64,000 nucleotides of DNA from Cyanobacteria bacterium SBLK (GCA_017746715.1 JAGHZQ010000051.1:39125-103124), one strand, 5' to 3'. Shown: positions 42,559-51,971, numbered from the stretch's first letter. Notes: generated by a model not told the origin, from the sequence alone. Numbers and translations are program-made.

Positions 42559-44250
42559 TTAATCTAACTGTTCTTCTCCAATATCCACTAACCCACGAGG
42601 CGCATTTTCCGGATATCTTAAATTTTCCGTTAATTCCTGTATCTCTAAAGGCGGGGGAGGAGTAAAACGGGAGACCGATAGGGTTATCGTAAAGTTGAGA
42701 ATTGCTCCGACTGCCCCAATTCCTTGAGAACCGATGCCAAAGCACCACGCAGGCATTCCCAAAAACTGTTCGCCGATGATATAAGAAGCGGTAAAAATTA
42801 AACTGACCAGCATCCCCGCGATCGCCCCTTCTTTATTGGTTCGCTTGTCGAAAATTCCCAATAAAATGACTGGGAAAAAACTCGCCGAGGCAAACCCAAT
42901 GGACATCGTGACGATTTCTCCCACAAATCCGGGGGGATTAATGCCAAAATAGCCGGCAATGGCGATCGCGAAGCAAACCATCACTCGCCCTAAAAAGACC
43001 CGTTTTTCTTCGGAAGCCTCGGGATTGATGAGACGATAATAGATATCGTGGGCGATGGAACTGGAAATGACTAACAGCAGCCCCGCCGCCGTCGAGAGAG
43101 AAGCCGCCAGTCCTCCTGCCGCAACGAAGGCAATAACCCAAGGGGAGAGTTGGGCGACTTCGGGGGTAGAGAGGAAAACAATATCGCGATCGATCGTTAT
43201 TTCGTTACTACTGTCGTCTGGGGTTAATTCGATGCGCCCGTTGTGATTTTTATCGTCAAATTGCAATAGTCCTGTATTTTCCCATTTTATCGCCCAGTCT
43301 AAAGCGTGAATTTCCCTCGGGGTTTTGTCGTGCAAACTCGCGATCAAGTTATAACGAGAAAATTCTGCGATCGCGGGCATGGTTGTTATTAGAATCGCGC
43401 AAAACAGTAACGCCCAACCCACGGAAAACCTCGCCGCCCGAGGGCTGGGGACGGTATAAAATCGGACGATCACGTGAGGCAGTCCGGCGGTTCCGAGCAG
43501 GATCGATAGATTGCTAAATAAGACATCCAATTCGGATTTATTGACAAAGGGTTGGGTATATTCGGGAAATCCTAGATCGAGACTGATGGCGTTGAGTTTG
43601 TCGGTAATATCGCCAAACACAAAGGCCAGTTGGGGGATGGGGTTTCCTGTTAGCATCCATGCGATCGCGCAAGCCGGAATTAAATAAGCGGTCGTTAAAA
43701 CCCCATATTGTGCCACCTGCGTCCAAGTAATGCCTTTCATGCCCCCTAAAACCGCAAAAAAGCCCACGATCGCCATGCCGATAACCACCCCTGCATTAAT
43801 GGGAACTTGGAGGAAACGGCTGAAAACAATACCTACACCTCGCATCTGTCCCGATACGTAAGTGACGCAAATGAGGATGGCGATCGCCACGGCAATAATG
43901 CGGGCGGTGTTAGAATAATAGCGATCGCCGATAAAATCCGGGACGGTATACTGCCCGAATTTTCGCAGGTAGGGGGCAACCAACAACGCGAGGAGAACAA
44001 AGCCCCCCGTTGACCCGAGCAGGTAGATATTGCCATCGTAGCCGAGGAAGGCAATCAATCCGGCATTGGAGATAAATGAGGCGGCAGACATCCAATCGGC
44101 AGCAGTGGCGGCGCCGTTGGCAATGGCAGGAACCCCCTGTTCGGCCACAAAAAAGCCTTTTGTATCTCGGACTCGCGATCGCCAGCCGATATAGGTATAA
44201 ACGAGAAAAGAAAGGGTAACAAAGAGAAATGTCCAAGCTTCTACAGTCAT
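42559..44250 (-). CDS. Sodium:solute symporter, copy B
   Basis: 563 residues, collinear with copy A over its whole length, with most residues identical. It keeps the usual ADWMSAASFIS motif in helix 1. It is the upstream member of the pair and probably the ancestral form. The DNA of the two copies is almost identical over the segment coding for the last third, which suggests recent gene conversion. Both import a small organic solute with sodium across the cytoplasmic membrane. Neither is accompanied by the small DUF4212-type subunit common in this subfamily. Confidence 0.88.
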   Translation of the reverse strand: MTVEAWTFLFVTLSFLVYTYIGWRSRVRDTKGFFVAEQGVPAIANGAATAADWMSAASFISNAGLIAFLGYDGNIYLLGSTGGFVLLALLVAPYLRKFGQYTVPDFIGDRYYSNTARIIAVAIAILICVTYVSGQMRGVGIVFSRFLQVPINAGVVIGMAIVGFFAVLGGMKGITWTQVAQYGVLTTAYLIPACAIAWMLTGNPIPQLAFVFGDITDKLNAISLDLGFPEYTQPFVNKSELDVLFSNLSILLGTAGLPHVIVRFYTVPSPRAARFSVGWALLFCAILITTMPAIAEFSRYNLIASLHDKTPREIHALDWAIKWENTGLLQFDDKNHNGRIELTPDDSSNEITIDRDIVFLSTPEVAQLSPWVIAFVAAGGLAASLSTAAGLLLVISSSIAHDIYYRLINPEASEEKRVFLGRVMVCFAIAIAGYFGINPPGFVGEIVTMSIGFASASFFPVILLGIFDKRTNKEGAIAGMLVSLIFTASYIIGEQFLGMPAWCFGIGSQGIGAVGAILNFTITLSVSRFTPPPPLEIQELTENLRYPENAPRGLVDIGEEQLD

Positions 44251-44310
44251 TCGATGGAAGAGCGATCGCGTGCAAAGTTCCGTTCTAGTTTAAGGGATTT
44301 TGGGATTGTT

Positions 44311-45129
44311 TTAGCTTTGATTGGCGATCGCGACAAATCCGTATTCTTCAAAGATGGTTTTTGCGGGTTCTGTGGCTAAAAACTCAAGGAATTGACGGGC
44401 AGAATCCAGATTTTTACTTCCATTGATAGCAGCAATCGGGTAAACAATCGGTGAGTGATTTTCTGGGGAAGCTACAAAAATAATTTGACAATTTTTACAG
44501 GATTTGGCATCGGTTGCATAAACAAATCCCGCGTCAACATTTCTCGTTTCAACATAGGATAAGACTTGGCGCACATTTTTCCCAAAAACAAATTTATTTG
44601 CCAATTTTTGATAAAGATTGGCGGAGTCTAAAACTTCTTTACTGTAATGTCCTGCGGGAACGCTTTCCGGATCGCCGAGGGCAATTTTAGCGAATTTCTC
44701 CTGCGTTAATGCTTGCAGTTCGGTAATTTTTTTAGACTCTTTCGGTGCGATGGCCACAATTTCATTTTGCAATAAATCTTTATGGGTATCTTCTATAATT
44801 AAATCCTTGTCTCGTAATGCCTCCATTTTGCTTTGTGCTGCCGAGATAAAAATATCGGCGGGTGCGCCTTGTTCGATTTGGTGTTGCAGGGAACCTGAAG
44901 AACCAAAATTAAAGATTAATTCTGTATTGGGAAATTGGGCTTCATATTCTTGTCCTACTGCCGCGATCGCCTCTTGCAAACTTGCCGCTGCCGATATTGT
45001 CAAGGTCGCGGACTGTTCCGAATGGTTGCTGGGTTCAGTATTGCTAGCAGTATTGCTACAAGCCGCGAAAAACAAGGCAAAACCCAGACCCAAACCCCAA
45101 CCCAAAATATATCTTCGCGCAAATTTCAT
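44311..45129 (-). CDS. modA: Molybdate ABC-transporter substrate-binding lipoprotein
   Basis: 272 residues. A lipoprotein signal ends FALFFAACSNTA (Cys about 24). The ModA signature is present: LTISAAASLQEAIAAVG, LIFNFGSSGSLQHQIEQGAPAD (in two contiguous blocks), DIFISAAQSKMEAL, LGDPESVPAGHYSKE, VLSYVETRNVDAGFVYATDA and YPIAAINGSKN. It would bind molybdate or tungstate in the periplasm for delivery to ModBC. No permease or ATPase gene lies beside it, so it is an orphan here. Confidence 0.92.
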   Translation of the reverse strand: MKFARRYILGWGLGLGFALFFAACSNTASNTEPSNHSEQSATLTISAAASLQEAIAAVGQEYEAQFPNTELIFNFGSSGSLQHQIEQGAPADIFISAAQSKMEALRDKDLIIEDTHKDLLQNEIVAIAPKESKKITELQALTQEKFAKIALGDPESVPAGHYSKEVLDSANLYQKLANKFVFGKNVRQVLSYVETRNVDAGFVYATDAKSCKNCQIIFVASPENHSPIVYPIAAINGSKNLDSARQFLEFLATEPAKTIFEEYGFVAIANQS

Positions 45130-45342
45130 AGTTATACCAACCCCATATTAATTCATTTTCAACTATATTGTCTAACTTCCCAATAAAAAAGTTCTCTAAG
45201 CTACAAAAAAATTCAAAATTGTAACCTCTTCCTAAAGTCAGAGGCTTAAAATAGAGAAAATCTTTTTTATCTTTTTCATTCTTAAGAACGAAATTTTTGA
45301 ATTTTGAACTTTGAATTTTGTTCAAAAAGGGTCAATGCTCGC

Positions 45343-46416
45343 TTACAAAATGGCATCGGGTTGAGTGCGTTTAAAAATCACCATTTCTTGACCGACAACC
45401 GGACTTCTTGCGACCATCTTGCCTTTTTCGTCTAATATTTCAATCTTGGTAAAGTCTAATTGTTTCGATCGCGCTAGCACTTCATTGGCTAATTCATTTT
45501 GTTGGGGGTATTCTAAAACATACCATTCCGGGCTGACGGTCACGGTTAAAGCACCGCTAAAAAAATTGGCTTGAATGGAACTAATTAAGCCGTTGGCATA
45601 GCGATCGGTAATGGCGGCAACTTGTTCTTGGATGGCGGCAATTAAACTCTGTTCTGGTGTTAGTTTGGGCTGGGTAAAAGGCAGGGAAAATTTGGGTTTG
45701 GGTTTGGGGACGATGAGGGGTTTGGGGGGTGTCGGTTCGGTTATTTCTGGCGGGAGTTCCTCGATCGCTTCTTCGGGTTCTGGGGTGGGTTGTACTGCGG
45801 GTGCGGGTTCTTCCATCGCAGGCGAACTTACATCCGGTGCTTGTGCGGTAGTTTGCGGTTTTTCTCCGCTGGAAAAAGCGATCGCTCCCACGAGAATTGC
45901 GGCCGTGAGTCCCCCTAAAATCCCCGTCAATAAACCATCTGAGAGTTGTTCTTCTACAGATTCGGGCAATACGTCCCGCACCTTTTCTAAAATCCAGTCC
46001 CACGCATCTTGGAGTAACTCCCACGCATCTCGGAGAATGGGCAGGCTTAATAAATTTTTATCTTTATCGGAATCGGGTTCTCGGGGCGATTCTTCTGGGG
46101 AAATGACTTCCGCAACAGGTGTAGATTCCGCTTCAGAGGCAACGGTTGAGGATTCGACTTCGGCTTCGGCTCTTATCGGGATCTCCATTTCTTGGGAATT
46201 TTCCGGCGCTTCCAAGGCGGTCGCCAATCCTTCTACACTGGCTGCGAGAACTTGCAAAGCCGAGTCGGGGAGAGGGGTCTCCGGTTCTCGGGCGAGTTGA
46301 GTGGCGATACTCTCCAGACGCGCGATCGCTGCCTGTAACTGCTGTACCTCATCCCTTGAGGAGACTTCTTCGGCTTGATTTTCCCCCGTTACGGGTTCTT
46401 GTCGTTCTTCCGGCAT
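45343..46416 (-). CDS. Membrane-anchored Pro/Glu-rich protein of unknown function
   Basis: 357 residues from ATG 46416, chosen for GGAGG about 9 nt upstream. The N-terminal 150 residues are acidic and Glu/Ser-rich with a coiled-coil-like stretch (VQQLQAAIARLESIATQLAR). One membrane helix (LLTGILGGLTAAILVGAIAF, about 190-210) is followed by a Pro/Glu linker and a C-terminal conserved domain (AIQEQVAAITDRYANGLISS, VTVSPEWYVLEYPQQNELA, ARSKQLDFTKIEILDEKG). I recognise it only as a cyanobacterial-type hypothetical with a domain outside or across the membrane; no function is proposed. Confidence 0.75.
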   Translation of the reverse strand: MPEERQEPVTGENQAEEVSSRDEVQQLQAAIARLESIATQLAREPETPLPDSALQVLAASVEGLATALEAPENSQEMEIPIRAEAEVESSTVASEAESTPVAEVISPEESPREPDSDKDKNLLSLPILRDAWELLQDAWDWILEKVRDVLPESVEEQLSDGLLTGILGGLTAAILVGAIAFSSGEKPQTTAQAPDVSSPAMEEPAPAVQPTPEPEEAIEELPPEITEPTPPKPLIVPKPKPKFSLPFTQPKLTPEQSLIAAIQEQVAAITDRYANGLISSIQANFFSGALTVTVSPEWYVLEYPQQNELANEVLARSKQLDFTKIEILDEKGKMVARSPVVGQEMVIFKRTQPDAIL

Positions 46417-46548
46417 AAATTTGTCCTCCAGACCCCACCGACGCGAAATTCTGAGATAATTCTTTACAAACAAACCATCTCAACAAGCCAAATTTATCAC
46501 TATCTCTCATTCTATTGCCCAATTGTTTAACGGGAATCAACATTTTTT

Positions 46549-47433
46549 ATGAAACGCCGTCAATTTTTCTTTCTCTCCGGGGGAGTCGCGATCGCGGGAC
46601 TCGATTCTCTCGCCAAATCTGCCAACTCCCAAACCTCTCCTTTGGATTCCGATTATCTCACCGAACCGCCTTATTTCCGCTTTGCCTCCATTGCCGATAG
46701 CGGAACGGGAACGCGATCGCAGTATGATGTAGCCGAGGCGATGAAACGCTATTACGATCGAAATCCTTACCCTCTCGTCCTCATGGCGGGGGATAATATT
46801 TACAACCAAGGGGAAATCGAGAGAGTTGAACTGGTTTTTGAGCGTCCTTATAAACCTTTACGCGATCGCGGCGTTCGCTTTCAAGCAGTTTTAGGCAATC
46901 ACGATATCCGCACGGAAAATGGCGATCCTCAAGTGGCTTATCCCGAGTTTAATATGGCGGGGCGTTACTATACGTTTAGCGAGGGAAATATTCAATTTTT
47001 TGCCCTCGATACCAATTATAAAGCCGATTGGGACAATCAATTAGTGTGGCTGGAAAATGAGTTAGCTCGCTCTAATGCGACTTGGAAAATTGTCTTCGGA
47101 CACCATCAAGTTTACGGCTCCGGACATTATGGTTATAACGAGTTTCTGGCCTCGAAATTAACCCCATTATTCGCTCGCTATGAGGTGCCACTTTATATTA
47201 ACGGGCACGAACATCATTACGAACGCACCCATCCCATTCAAGGAACAACTTATCTCATTTGCGGCTGTGCGGCGGGGTTGCGTCCGACACGACGATCGGT
47301 TTGGACGGCGAGATCGGCTTCTCGTTTGGGTTTTGCGGCTTATGAAGTCTATGAGAAAAAAATAATCGTGGAAGCGATCGCGCCGGATGGAACGGTTTTC
47401 GATCGTGGCATTATCGACCGTAAAATCGTGTAA
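46549..47433 (+). CDS. Secreted metallophosphoesterase (purple-acid-phosphatase-like)
   Basis: 294 residues. The N-terminus MKRRQFFFLSGGVAIAGLDS is a twin-arginine-type signal. The calcineurin-like metal motifs follow: ASIADSGTG (first Asp), LMAGDNIYNQG, VLGNHDIRTE, VFGHHQVYGSG and INGHEHHYERTHP. The order and spacing match small acid phosphatases of the tartrate-resistant type. It would dephosphorylate organic phosphates in the periplasm. It is alone and divergent from the upstream membrane protein. Confidence 0.88.
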   Translation: MKRRQFFFLSGGVAIAGLDSLAKSANSQTSPLDSDYLTEPPYFRFASIADSGTGTRSQYDVAEAMKRYYDRNPYPLVLMAGDNIYNQGEIERVELVFERPYKPLRDRGVRFQAVLGNHDIRTENGDPQVAYPEFNMAGRYYTFSEGNIQFFALDTNYKADWDNQLVWLENELARSNATWKIVFGHHQVYGSGHYGYNEFLASKLTPLFARYEVPLYINGHEHHYERTHPIQGTTYLICGCAAGLRPTRRSVWTARSASRLGFAAYEVYEKKIIVEAIAPDGTVFDRGIIDRKIV

Positions 47434-47595
47434 CTTTTGTTAGTCAAAACATTAATAAAAATCGAGATCGCCCTTTCTCGTTAGTTTGGCGGTGCGATCG
47501 CGACTGGAAAAAACTTGATCTCGAGCAGAGGCGATCGCTCGGTTTTTGAATAATCTAAGTCCGGGTTTATCTTTAACGCCAACGCCTCAAACCTA

Positions 47596-47623
47596 GTAGA
47601 AACAAGGCATGCCTTGTCTGTTG
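47596..47623. repeat. 28-bp dispersed palindrome, copy 5 (degenerate)
   Basis: GTAGAAACAAGGCA and TGCCTTGTCTGTTG keep the core of copy 2 but have lost pairing at the ends. It lies between the phosphoesterase and the convergent epimerase gene. Confidence 0.65.
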
Positions 47624-47644
47624 GTCGCATCGGGAAAAACTTCC

Positions 47645-48640
47645 TCAACAAGGTGGATTGGGTATCGTGTTAGCGGTATTGGTTTCTTTTGGCGACGTAT
47701 AAAGCGGATCGTGGTGATAGGGCAACGGAGCACCGGATGCCAAAGCATTAAGAATAACCGAAAAATCGACCTTGGGACGAAACCCCAACACCTTTTCTAA
47801 TTTTGAAGCGTCATAGACGCGATCGATCTGCTGGGGAAGACTCCAACCCCTTTCATCGTAGAGTTTTTTCGCAGTCGGAAAATAGCGTGCGATGACACTC
47901 GGTGCATCTGACGCGAGGGAATGAACGTCATCCCGGCTAAATGGTGTCGGTGCGGATAGGATAAATGTTTCGCATCCCTTGCCTTTGATTCCTGCGAGTG
48001 CTGCAATATGAGCTGCTGCGACATCCTCAACGGTTAATCTCCGATTCAGAAACTCGTTAGCCTTTAAATTCGGACCGCTCGGAAACTTCAGGGTGTCGTC
48101 TTCCTCTGGGAAAAAACGCCCGGCACGTAAAATTGCGATATTGAGTCCGCGATCGCCAGCAAACAACTGACAGAGGTGTTCTGCGGCAAGTTTCGTGACA
48201 CCGTAGATGTTGCGAGGTCGGATCGGCCCGAATTCTTCATCGATCCAAAACGCTTTTTTTGCGCCACCTTTTATACCCGCTCGCACTTCGGCTGAAATCA
48301 TGAGGGATGTGGTCGATGTAAAGATGAAGCGATCGCATCCTGCGGTTGCGGCTGCTTCAAGCAGGTTGAGGGTTCCCGATACGTTGACATCAACGAAGGT
48401 TTTATTGATAGAGCGAGTAATGTCGGGTTTATGAAGTGCGGCAGTGTGAATCACGGCTTCGATGTTATACTCTGCGAAAATTTTGTCGATTAATGGGCGA
48501 TCGACGATACTCCCGGCGATCCTCGTGTGGGAACCCGGGGCAATATCGAGTCCGATGACTCGATAACCGGCTTGACTTAACTCCGAAGCCAAAAAACGCC
48601 CCAACCAACCTGACGATCCGGTGAGCAAGATATTTTCCAC
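47645..48640 (-). CDS. NAD-dependent epimerase/dehydratase
   Basis: 331 residues of the extended short-chain dehydrogenase type. The NAD-binding motif is LLTGSSGWLGRFLASEL (T-G-x3-G-x2-G); the active-site Tyr and Lys are in YGVTKLAAEHLC (Y-x3-K). The substrate-binding C-terminal half (FPSGPNLKANEFLNRRLTVED) is typical of sugar-nucleotide epimerases and reductases. The substrate is unknown, and no sugar pathway genes are adjacent. The last 20 residues are Pro/Asn-rich and not conserved-looking. Confidence 0.88.
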   Translation of the reverse strand: MENILLTGSSGWLGRFLASELSQAGYRVIGLDIAPGSHTRIAGSIVDRPLIDKIFAEYNIEAVIHTAALHKPDITRSINKTFVDVNVSGTLNLLEAAATAGCDRFIFTSTTSLMISAEVRAGIKGGAKKAFWIDEEFGPIRPRNIYGVTKLAAEHLCQLFAGDRGLNIAILRAGRFFPEEDDTLKFPSGPNLKANEFLNRRLTVEDVAAAHIAALAGIKGKGCETFILSAPTPFSRDDVHSLASDAPSVIARYFPTAKKLYDERGWSLPQQIDRVYDASKLEKVLGFRPKVDFSVILNALASGAPLPYHHDPLYTSPKETNTANTIPNPPC

Positions 48641-48834
48641 ATAACCCCCTATCTACGGATTTATCTTAAGATTCTATCTATATAATCTCCCGATACATAT
48701 TTTTATGACGTTTTGTAGGGCTATTGTTGCGGAATGCGATCGTTATTCGTGTTGCTTAGGACGAATTTCAAATAACGGGGCAATGTTAAGATTGAGACTG
48801 AAAGAAAGCGCGAGTTTGCCAATTCCTGTCGGGG

Positions 48835-51459
48835 ATGAAGTTAAAAACTTTTGCCACAAAAGAATTTTGGTCGTCCTTTCCCAAAAATCGCCACTTTGGG
48901 CACCAAGCCGTAAAAACCTATTATGCGCTCGCGGAAGCCTGTCTCATTGGGGCCGTTTCCGGGGTTGCCGCCCTTTTACTCAAACAAGGGGTAGGCTTGG
49001 TCGGTCGATTTCGCCTCTCCCTCGTGGAAGAGCAAGGAATTTGGATTCTGCCCCTCTTTGGTTTTACCCTCTGCTGGATTGCCGGCTGGCTGGTCGAGCA
49101 TCTCTCTCCGGCTGCTAGTGGGGGTGGAGTTTCCCAAGTGAAAGCCGCCCTAGCTAAATTTCCCATTCCTCTTACCCTGCGAGTTGCCGCCGTGAAAACC
49201 ATGGGCGCGATCTTGGTGCTGGGAGCGGGTCTCACCCTCGGACGCCGGGGATCCACCGTCCATATCGGAGCCGCTTTAGCCGGACAACTCAGTCAATGGG
49301 TGCCCACTTCTCCCCAACATCGCCGCCAAATGATCGCCGCCGGAGCTGCTGCCGGATTGGCTGCCGGGTTTAATACCCCGATCGCGGGAGTTCTCTTCGT
49401 TGTGGAAGAACTCTCTCGGGATATGTCGGGATTAACTCTCGAAACCTCGATTCTCGCCTCCTTTACCGGTTCGGTGGTTTCTCGCTTATTGGGATCGGCG
49501 GCGCTGGATTTACCCCAAGCCATGCTCGCGCCGCGTATCGCCAATCACTTTACGGCTCTCGACATTCCCTTCTACATTCTTTTGGGAATTGCGGCGGGGG
49601 TTTTGGGGGTTGTTTTCAATCGCGGGATGTTATTGAGTCGAGAGTTCCATCGCAGTTTAAATATCCCCATGTCTTGGCGTTTGGGGGTGGTGGGGTTGCT
49701 TTCCGCGACAGTCGTTGCTTTTGCACCGGAAGTATTTCGCAATAATGCGGGGGTGCGGGATGTCTTAATTGCCGGAGACGCGGATCTGCAACAAGCCGAG
49801 ATAGCTTTTCTCCTGCATTTTACGTTGACCATGTTGGCTTCTGGGGCGGGGGCACCGGGAGGATTATTTGCTCCTTCTCTGGTGATCGGTTCTGCTTTGG
49901 GATCTTTGATCGGTGCATTGGGAGGAGTGAGTTCGCAAACGACTTATGCTTTTGTGGGCATGGGGGCCTTTTTTACGGGAGTGGCGCGGGTTCCCGTGAC
50001 GGCGATCGTGATTGTTTTTGAATTAACCGCCGATTTTCAATTGGTTTTGCCGTTAATGATTAGTTCGGTGGTTGCCTATGGGGTAGGGGAAGCCTTGAAA
50101 AAAGGGTCTCTTTATCAGCATCTCCTCGAAGCCAGCGGCATCAAGTTAAAAGATGAAGAGGGAAATCGCGACGTTCTCGAAGATTTAATTGCCGCTGATG
50201 TCTTGCAACCGCGAGTAGAAACTTTACCTCTCGATATTAGCGTGGAAGAGGCGCTCCAAGTCTTTTCCGAGTCCGAACATCGGGGTTTTCCCGTGGTGGA
50301 TGAGGGGAATCTCGTGGGCATGGTGACGGAATCCCAGTTGGCAAATTTGGGAGGGATTTCCCGTAAGTCTCCCCTGAGTAAACTGATGACTCCCAGACCG
50401 ATCGCGGTACATCCGGAGGCGACTTTAAGCGACGTACTCTATCTGATGGATCGCTATCATATCTCTCACCTTCCAGTGACCGAGGGGCAGAGATTGGTCG
50501 GAATTATCACTCGCACGGATCTCATTCACGCTACGGCAGATCGCTTAAAAGTCAACCAATCTCAAGGCGATCGCGAACCGGATCCTTCTTATTCCATCTA
50601 TCACGTCCGCGCTCCGGCAACAGGGAAAGGGCGCATTTTACTCCCCCTTTCCAATCCAGGGACGGCAGCCATGATGATTGAAATCGGCCTCGCCATCGCC
50701 CGAGAGCAAGATTGCGAGTTGGAATGCCTGCACGTTATTCTCGTGCCCCTCCATATTTCTCCCCCTCGGGCAGCGGTGGATGTTGGAGAAAGTCACAAGT
50801 TATTAGAGATAGCCAAGGATCTGGCTCGGGATTTGCACGTTCCTTTGCACCTGCAAATTCGCGTCGCTCACGATGCCGCTCGAGCCGTGTTGGATGTGAT
50901 TCGCGAACGTCATATCAATCTTTTGCTCATGGGTTGGAAGGGATTTACCGCCACCCCGGATAAGATTTTTGGAGATGCGATCGATACGTTAATTCATCAA
51001 GCAGCTTGTGATGTGGTTTTGGTTAAGTTGGGGAACAAAAAACAGTCTTATCCTCTCGCGCCAACCAATGCCAGCACTTGGTTGATTCCCACGGCAGGGG
51101 GACCAAATGTGAAACGCGCCATGGATTTATTACCCGCCTTGGCTTTGCTCGCGCCTTCTCCTCGCTTGCTCGTCTGTCAAATTTATCCCCCCAATGGCAA
51201 GGAAATCGATACAACTCTGTTGGATGAAACGGCAGATCGTCTCGGGCGACAAATGAAAACCGCCGTACAAGCGGTATCGTGGCGCTCCGATGCTCCGGTA
51301 GACGCGATCGTTCAGTTGGCAGCCGTACAACACTGCGATTTGACCATTATTGGGGCGAGTCGGGAGGGATTGCTGCAACAAGCCGTTCATGGCAATATCC
51401 CCGAAGCGATCGCTTCGGGGATAGACAGTACGGTTATTTTAGTTAGGGGCGCGCTATAG
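48835..51459 (+). CDS. ClC chloride channel/antiporter with CBS and two USP domains
   Basis: 874 residues. Residues 30-430 are the ClC transmembrane core: SPAASGGGVSQVKAAL, GRRGSTVHIGAALAG (136-150), FVVEELSRDMSG (189-200), GAPGGLFAPSLVIGSALG and GMGAFFTGVARVPVTAI. Two CBS domains (about 450-570, LMTPRPIAVHPEATLSDVLY) and two universal-stress-protein domains follow (PLSNPGTAAMMIEIGLAIA; LIPTAGGPNVKRAMDLLP; nucleotide-loop-like LLLMGWKGFT and LTIIGASREG). The gating Glu of the GREGP motif is Arg138, and Pro is Ser140; the internal Glu pair at 192-193 is kept. It would move chloride across the membrane under nucleotide control. Chloride supply for the halogenation genes is a possible but unsupported link. 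Confidence 0.93.
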   Translation: MKLKTFATKEFWSSFPKNRHFGHQAVKTYYALAEACLIGAVSGVAALLLKQGVGLVGRFRLSLVEEQGIWILPLFGFTLCWIAGWLVEHLSPAASGGGVSQVKAALAKFPIPLTLRVAAVKTMGAILVLGAGLTLGRRGSTVHIGAALAGQLSQWVPTSPQHRRQMIAAGAAAGLAAGFNTPIAGVLFVVEELSRDMSGLTLETSILASFTGSVVSRLLGSAALDLPQAMLAPRIANHFTALDIPFYILLGIAAGVLGVVFNRGMLLSREFHRSLNIPMSWRLGVVGLLSATVVAFAPEVFRNNAGVRDVLIAGDADLQQAEIAFLLHFTLTMLASGAGAPGGLFAPSLVIGSALGSLIGALGGVSSQTTYAFVGMGAFFTGVARVPVTAIVIVFELTADFQLVLPLMISSVVAYGVGEALKKGSLYQHLLEASGIKLKDEEGNRDVLEDLIAADVLQPRVETLPLDISVEEALQVFSESEHRGFPVVDEGNLVGMVTESQLANLGGISRKSPLSKLMTPRPIAVHPEATLSDVLYLMDRYHISHLPVTEGQRLVGIITRTDLIHATADRLKVNQSQGDREPDPSYSIYHVRAPATGKGRILLPLSNPGTAAMMIEIGLAIAREQDCELECLHVILVPLHISPPRAAVDVGESHKLLEIAKDLARDLHVPLHLQIRVAHDAARAVLDVIRERHINLLLMGWKGFTATPDKIFGDAIDTLIHQAACDVVLVKLGNKKQSYPLAPTNASTWLIPTAGGPNVKRAMDLLPALALLAPSPRLLVCQIYPPNGKEIDTTLLDETADRLGRQMKTAVQAVSWRSDAPVDAIVQLAAVQHCDLTIIGASREGLLQQAVHGNIPEAIASGIDSTVILVRGAL

Positions 51460-51971
51460 CAAGGTAACAGGAAGGATGTAGCTAGCTGTTTGAGTGAGGA
51501 TTACTAGGAGTTACCAAATAATTAAGGAATGAAATACATTCGAGTCATCATGGTAATTACTCCCAAACTCATCATAACCAAAGCCATAGCTAGACCGACG
51601 GATTGACCGATATGGTTTTGGGATGGAAATTTTATAGTCATTATGCTGATTTTTTTAAAAAAGTTTTTTGTATGATGTTAATAATATCAAAAAAATGTAA
51701 AGAACAACAAACAAAGAACAATTTTTTTAGGGAAACTTTACAGTTCTTGTCTTAATATTTTCTTTATTATTTCGGGATCGCTTTCACAACAAGGTTTTTG
51801 CAAATTGAGAAGGGGAATTCTAAAATAAATCTTAAGATTTTCTGACTTTTGGGGATCCCTCGTTTGTGGGGAGCTTTCTGGATTTTGGTGCGCTAAGCTA
51901 CATTATGCGATTGGGGAGCGCACCTCATATTAAAAGCCTTGTTTGTAGGCTTAATAATCTCCCGAGAAAAC
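51460..51971. other. Gap after the ClC gene
   Basis: 512 bp. The only coding signal is the 39-residue minus-strand frame at 51522-51641. The rest is AT-rich with long T runs and no tRNA-like or strong hairpin structure. Confidence 0.5.
51522..51641 (-). CDS. Possible 39-residue single-helix membrane protein
   Basis: The minus-strand frame starts MTIKFPSQNHIGQSVGLAMA and continues with LVMMSLGVITMMTRMYFIP before TAA. A short polar N-terminus plus one hydrophobic helix resembles the small single-span subunits of cyanobacterial photosynthetic and NDH complexes, but I cannot match it to one. No Shine-Dalgarno is seen. An AT-rich, promoter-like tract lies upstream. Confidence 0.45.
   Translation of the reverse strand: MTIKFPSQNHIGQSVGLAMALVMMSLGVITMMTRMYFIP

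Noticed and set aside
31723..51459. A single pathway linking the haloperoxidase, ModA and the ClC protein
   Set aside because: They are 11-17 kb apart with unrelated genes between them; halide or vanadate supply is a thought without sequence support.
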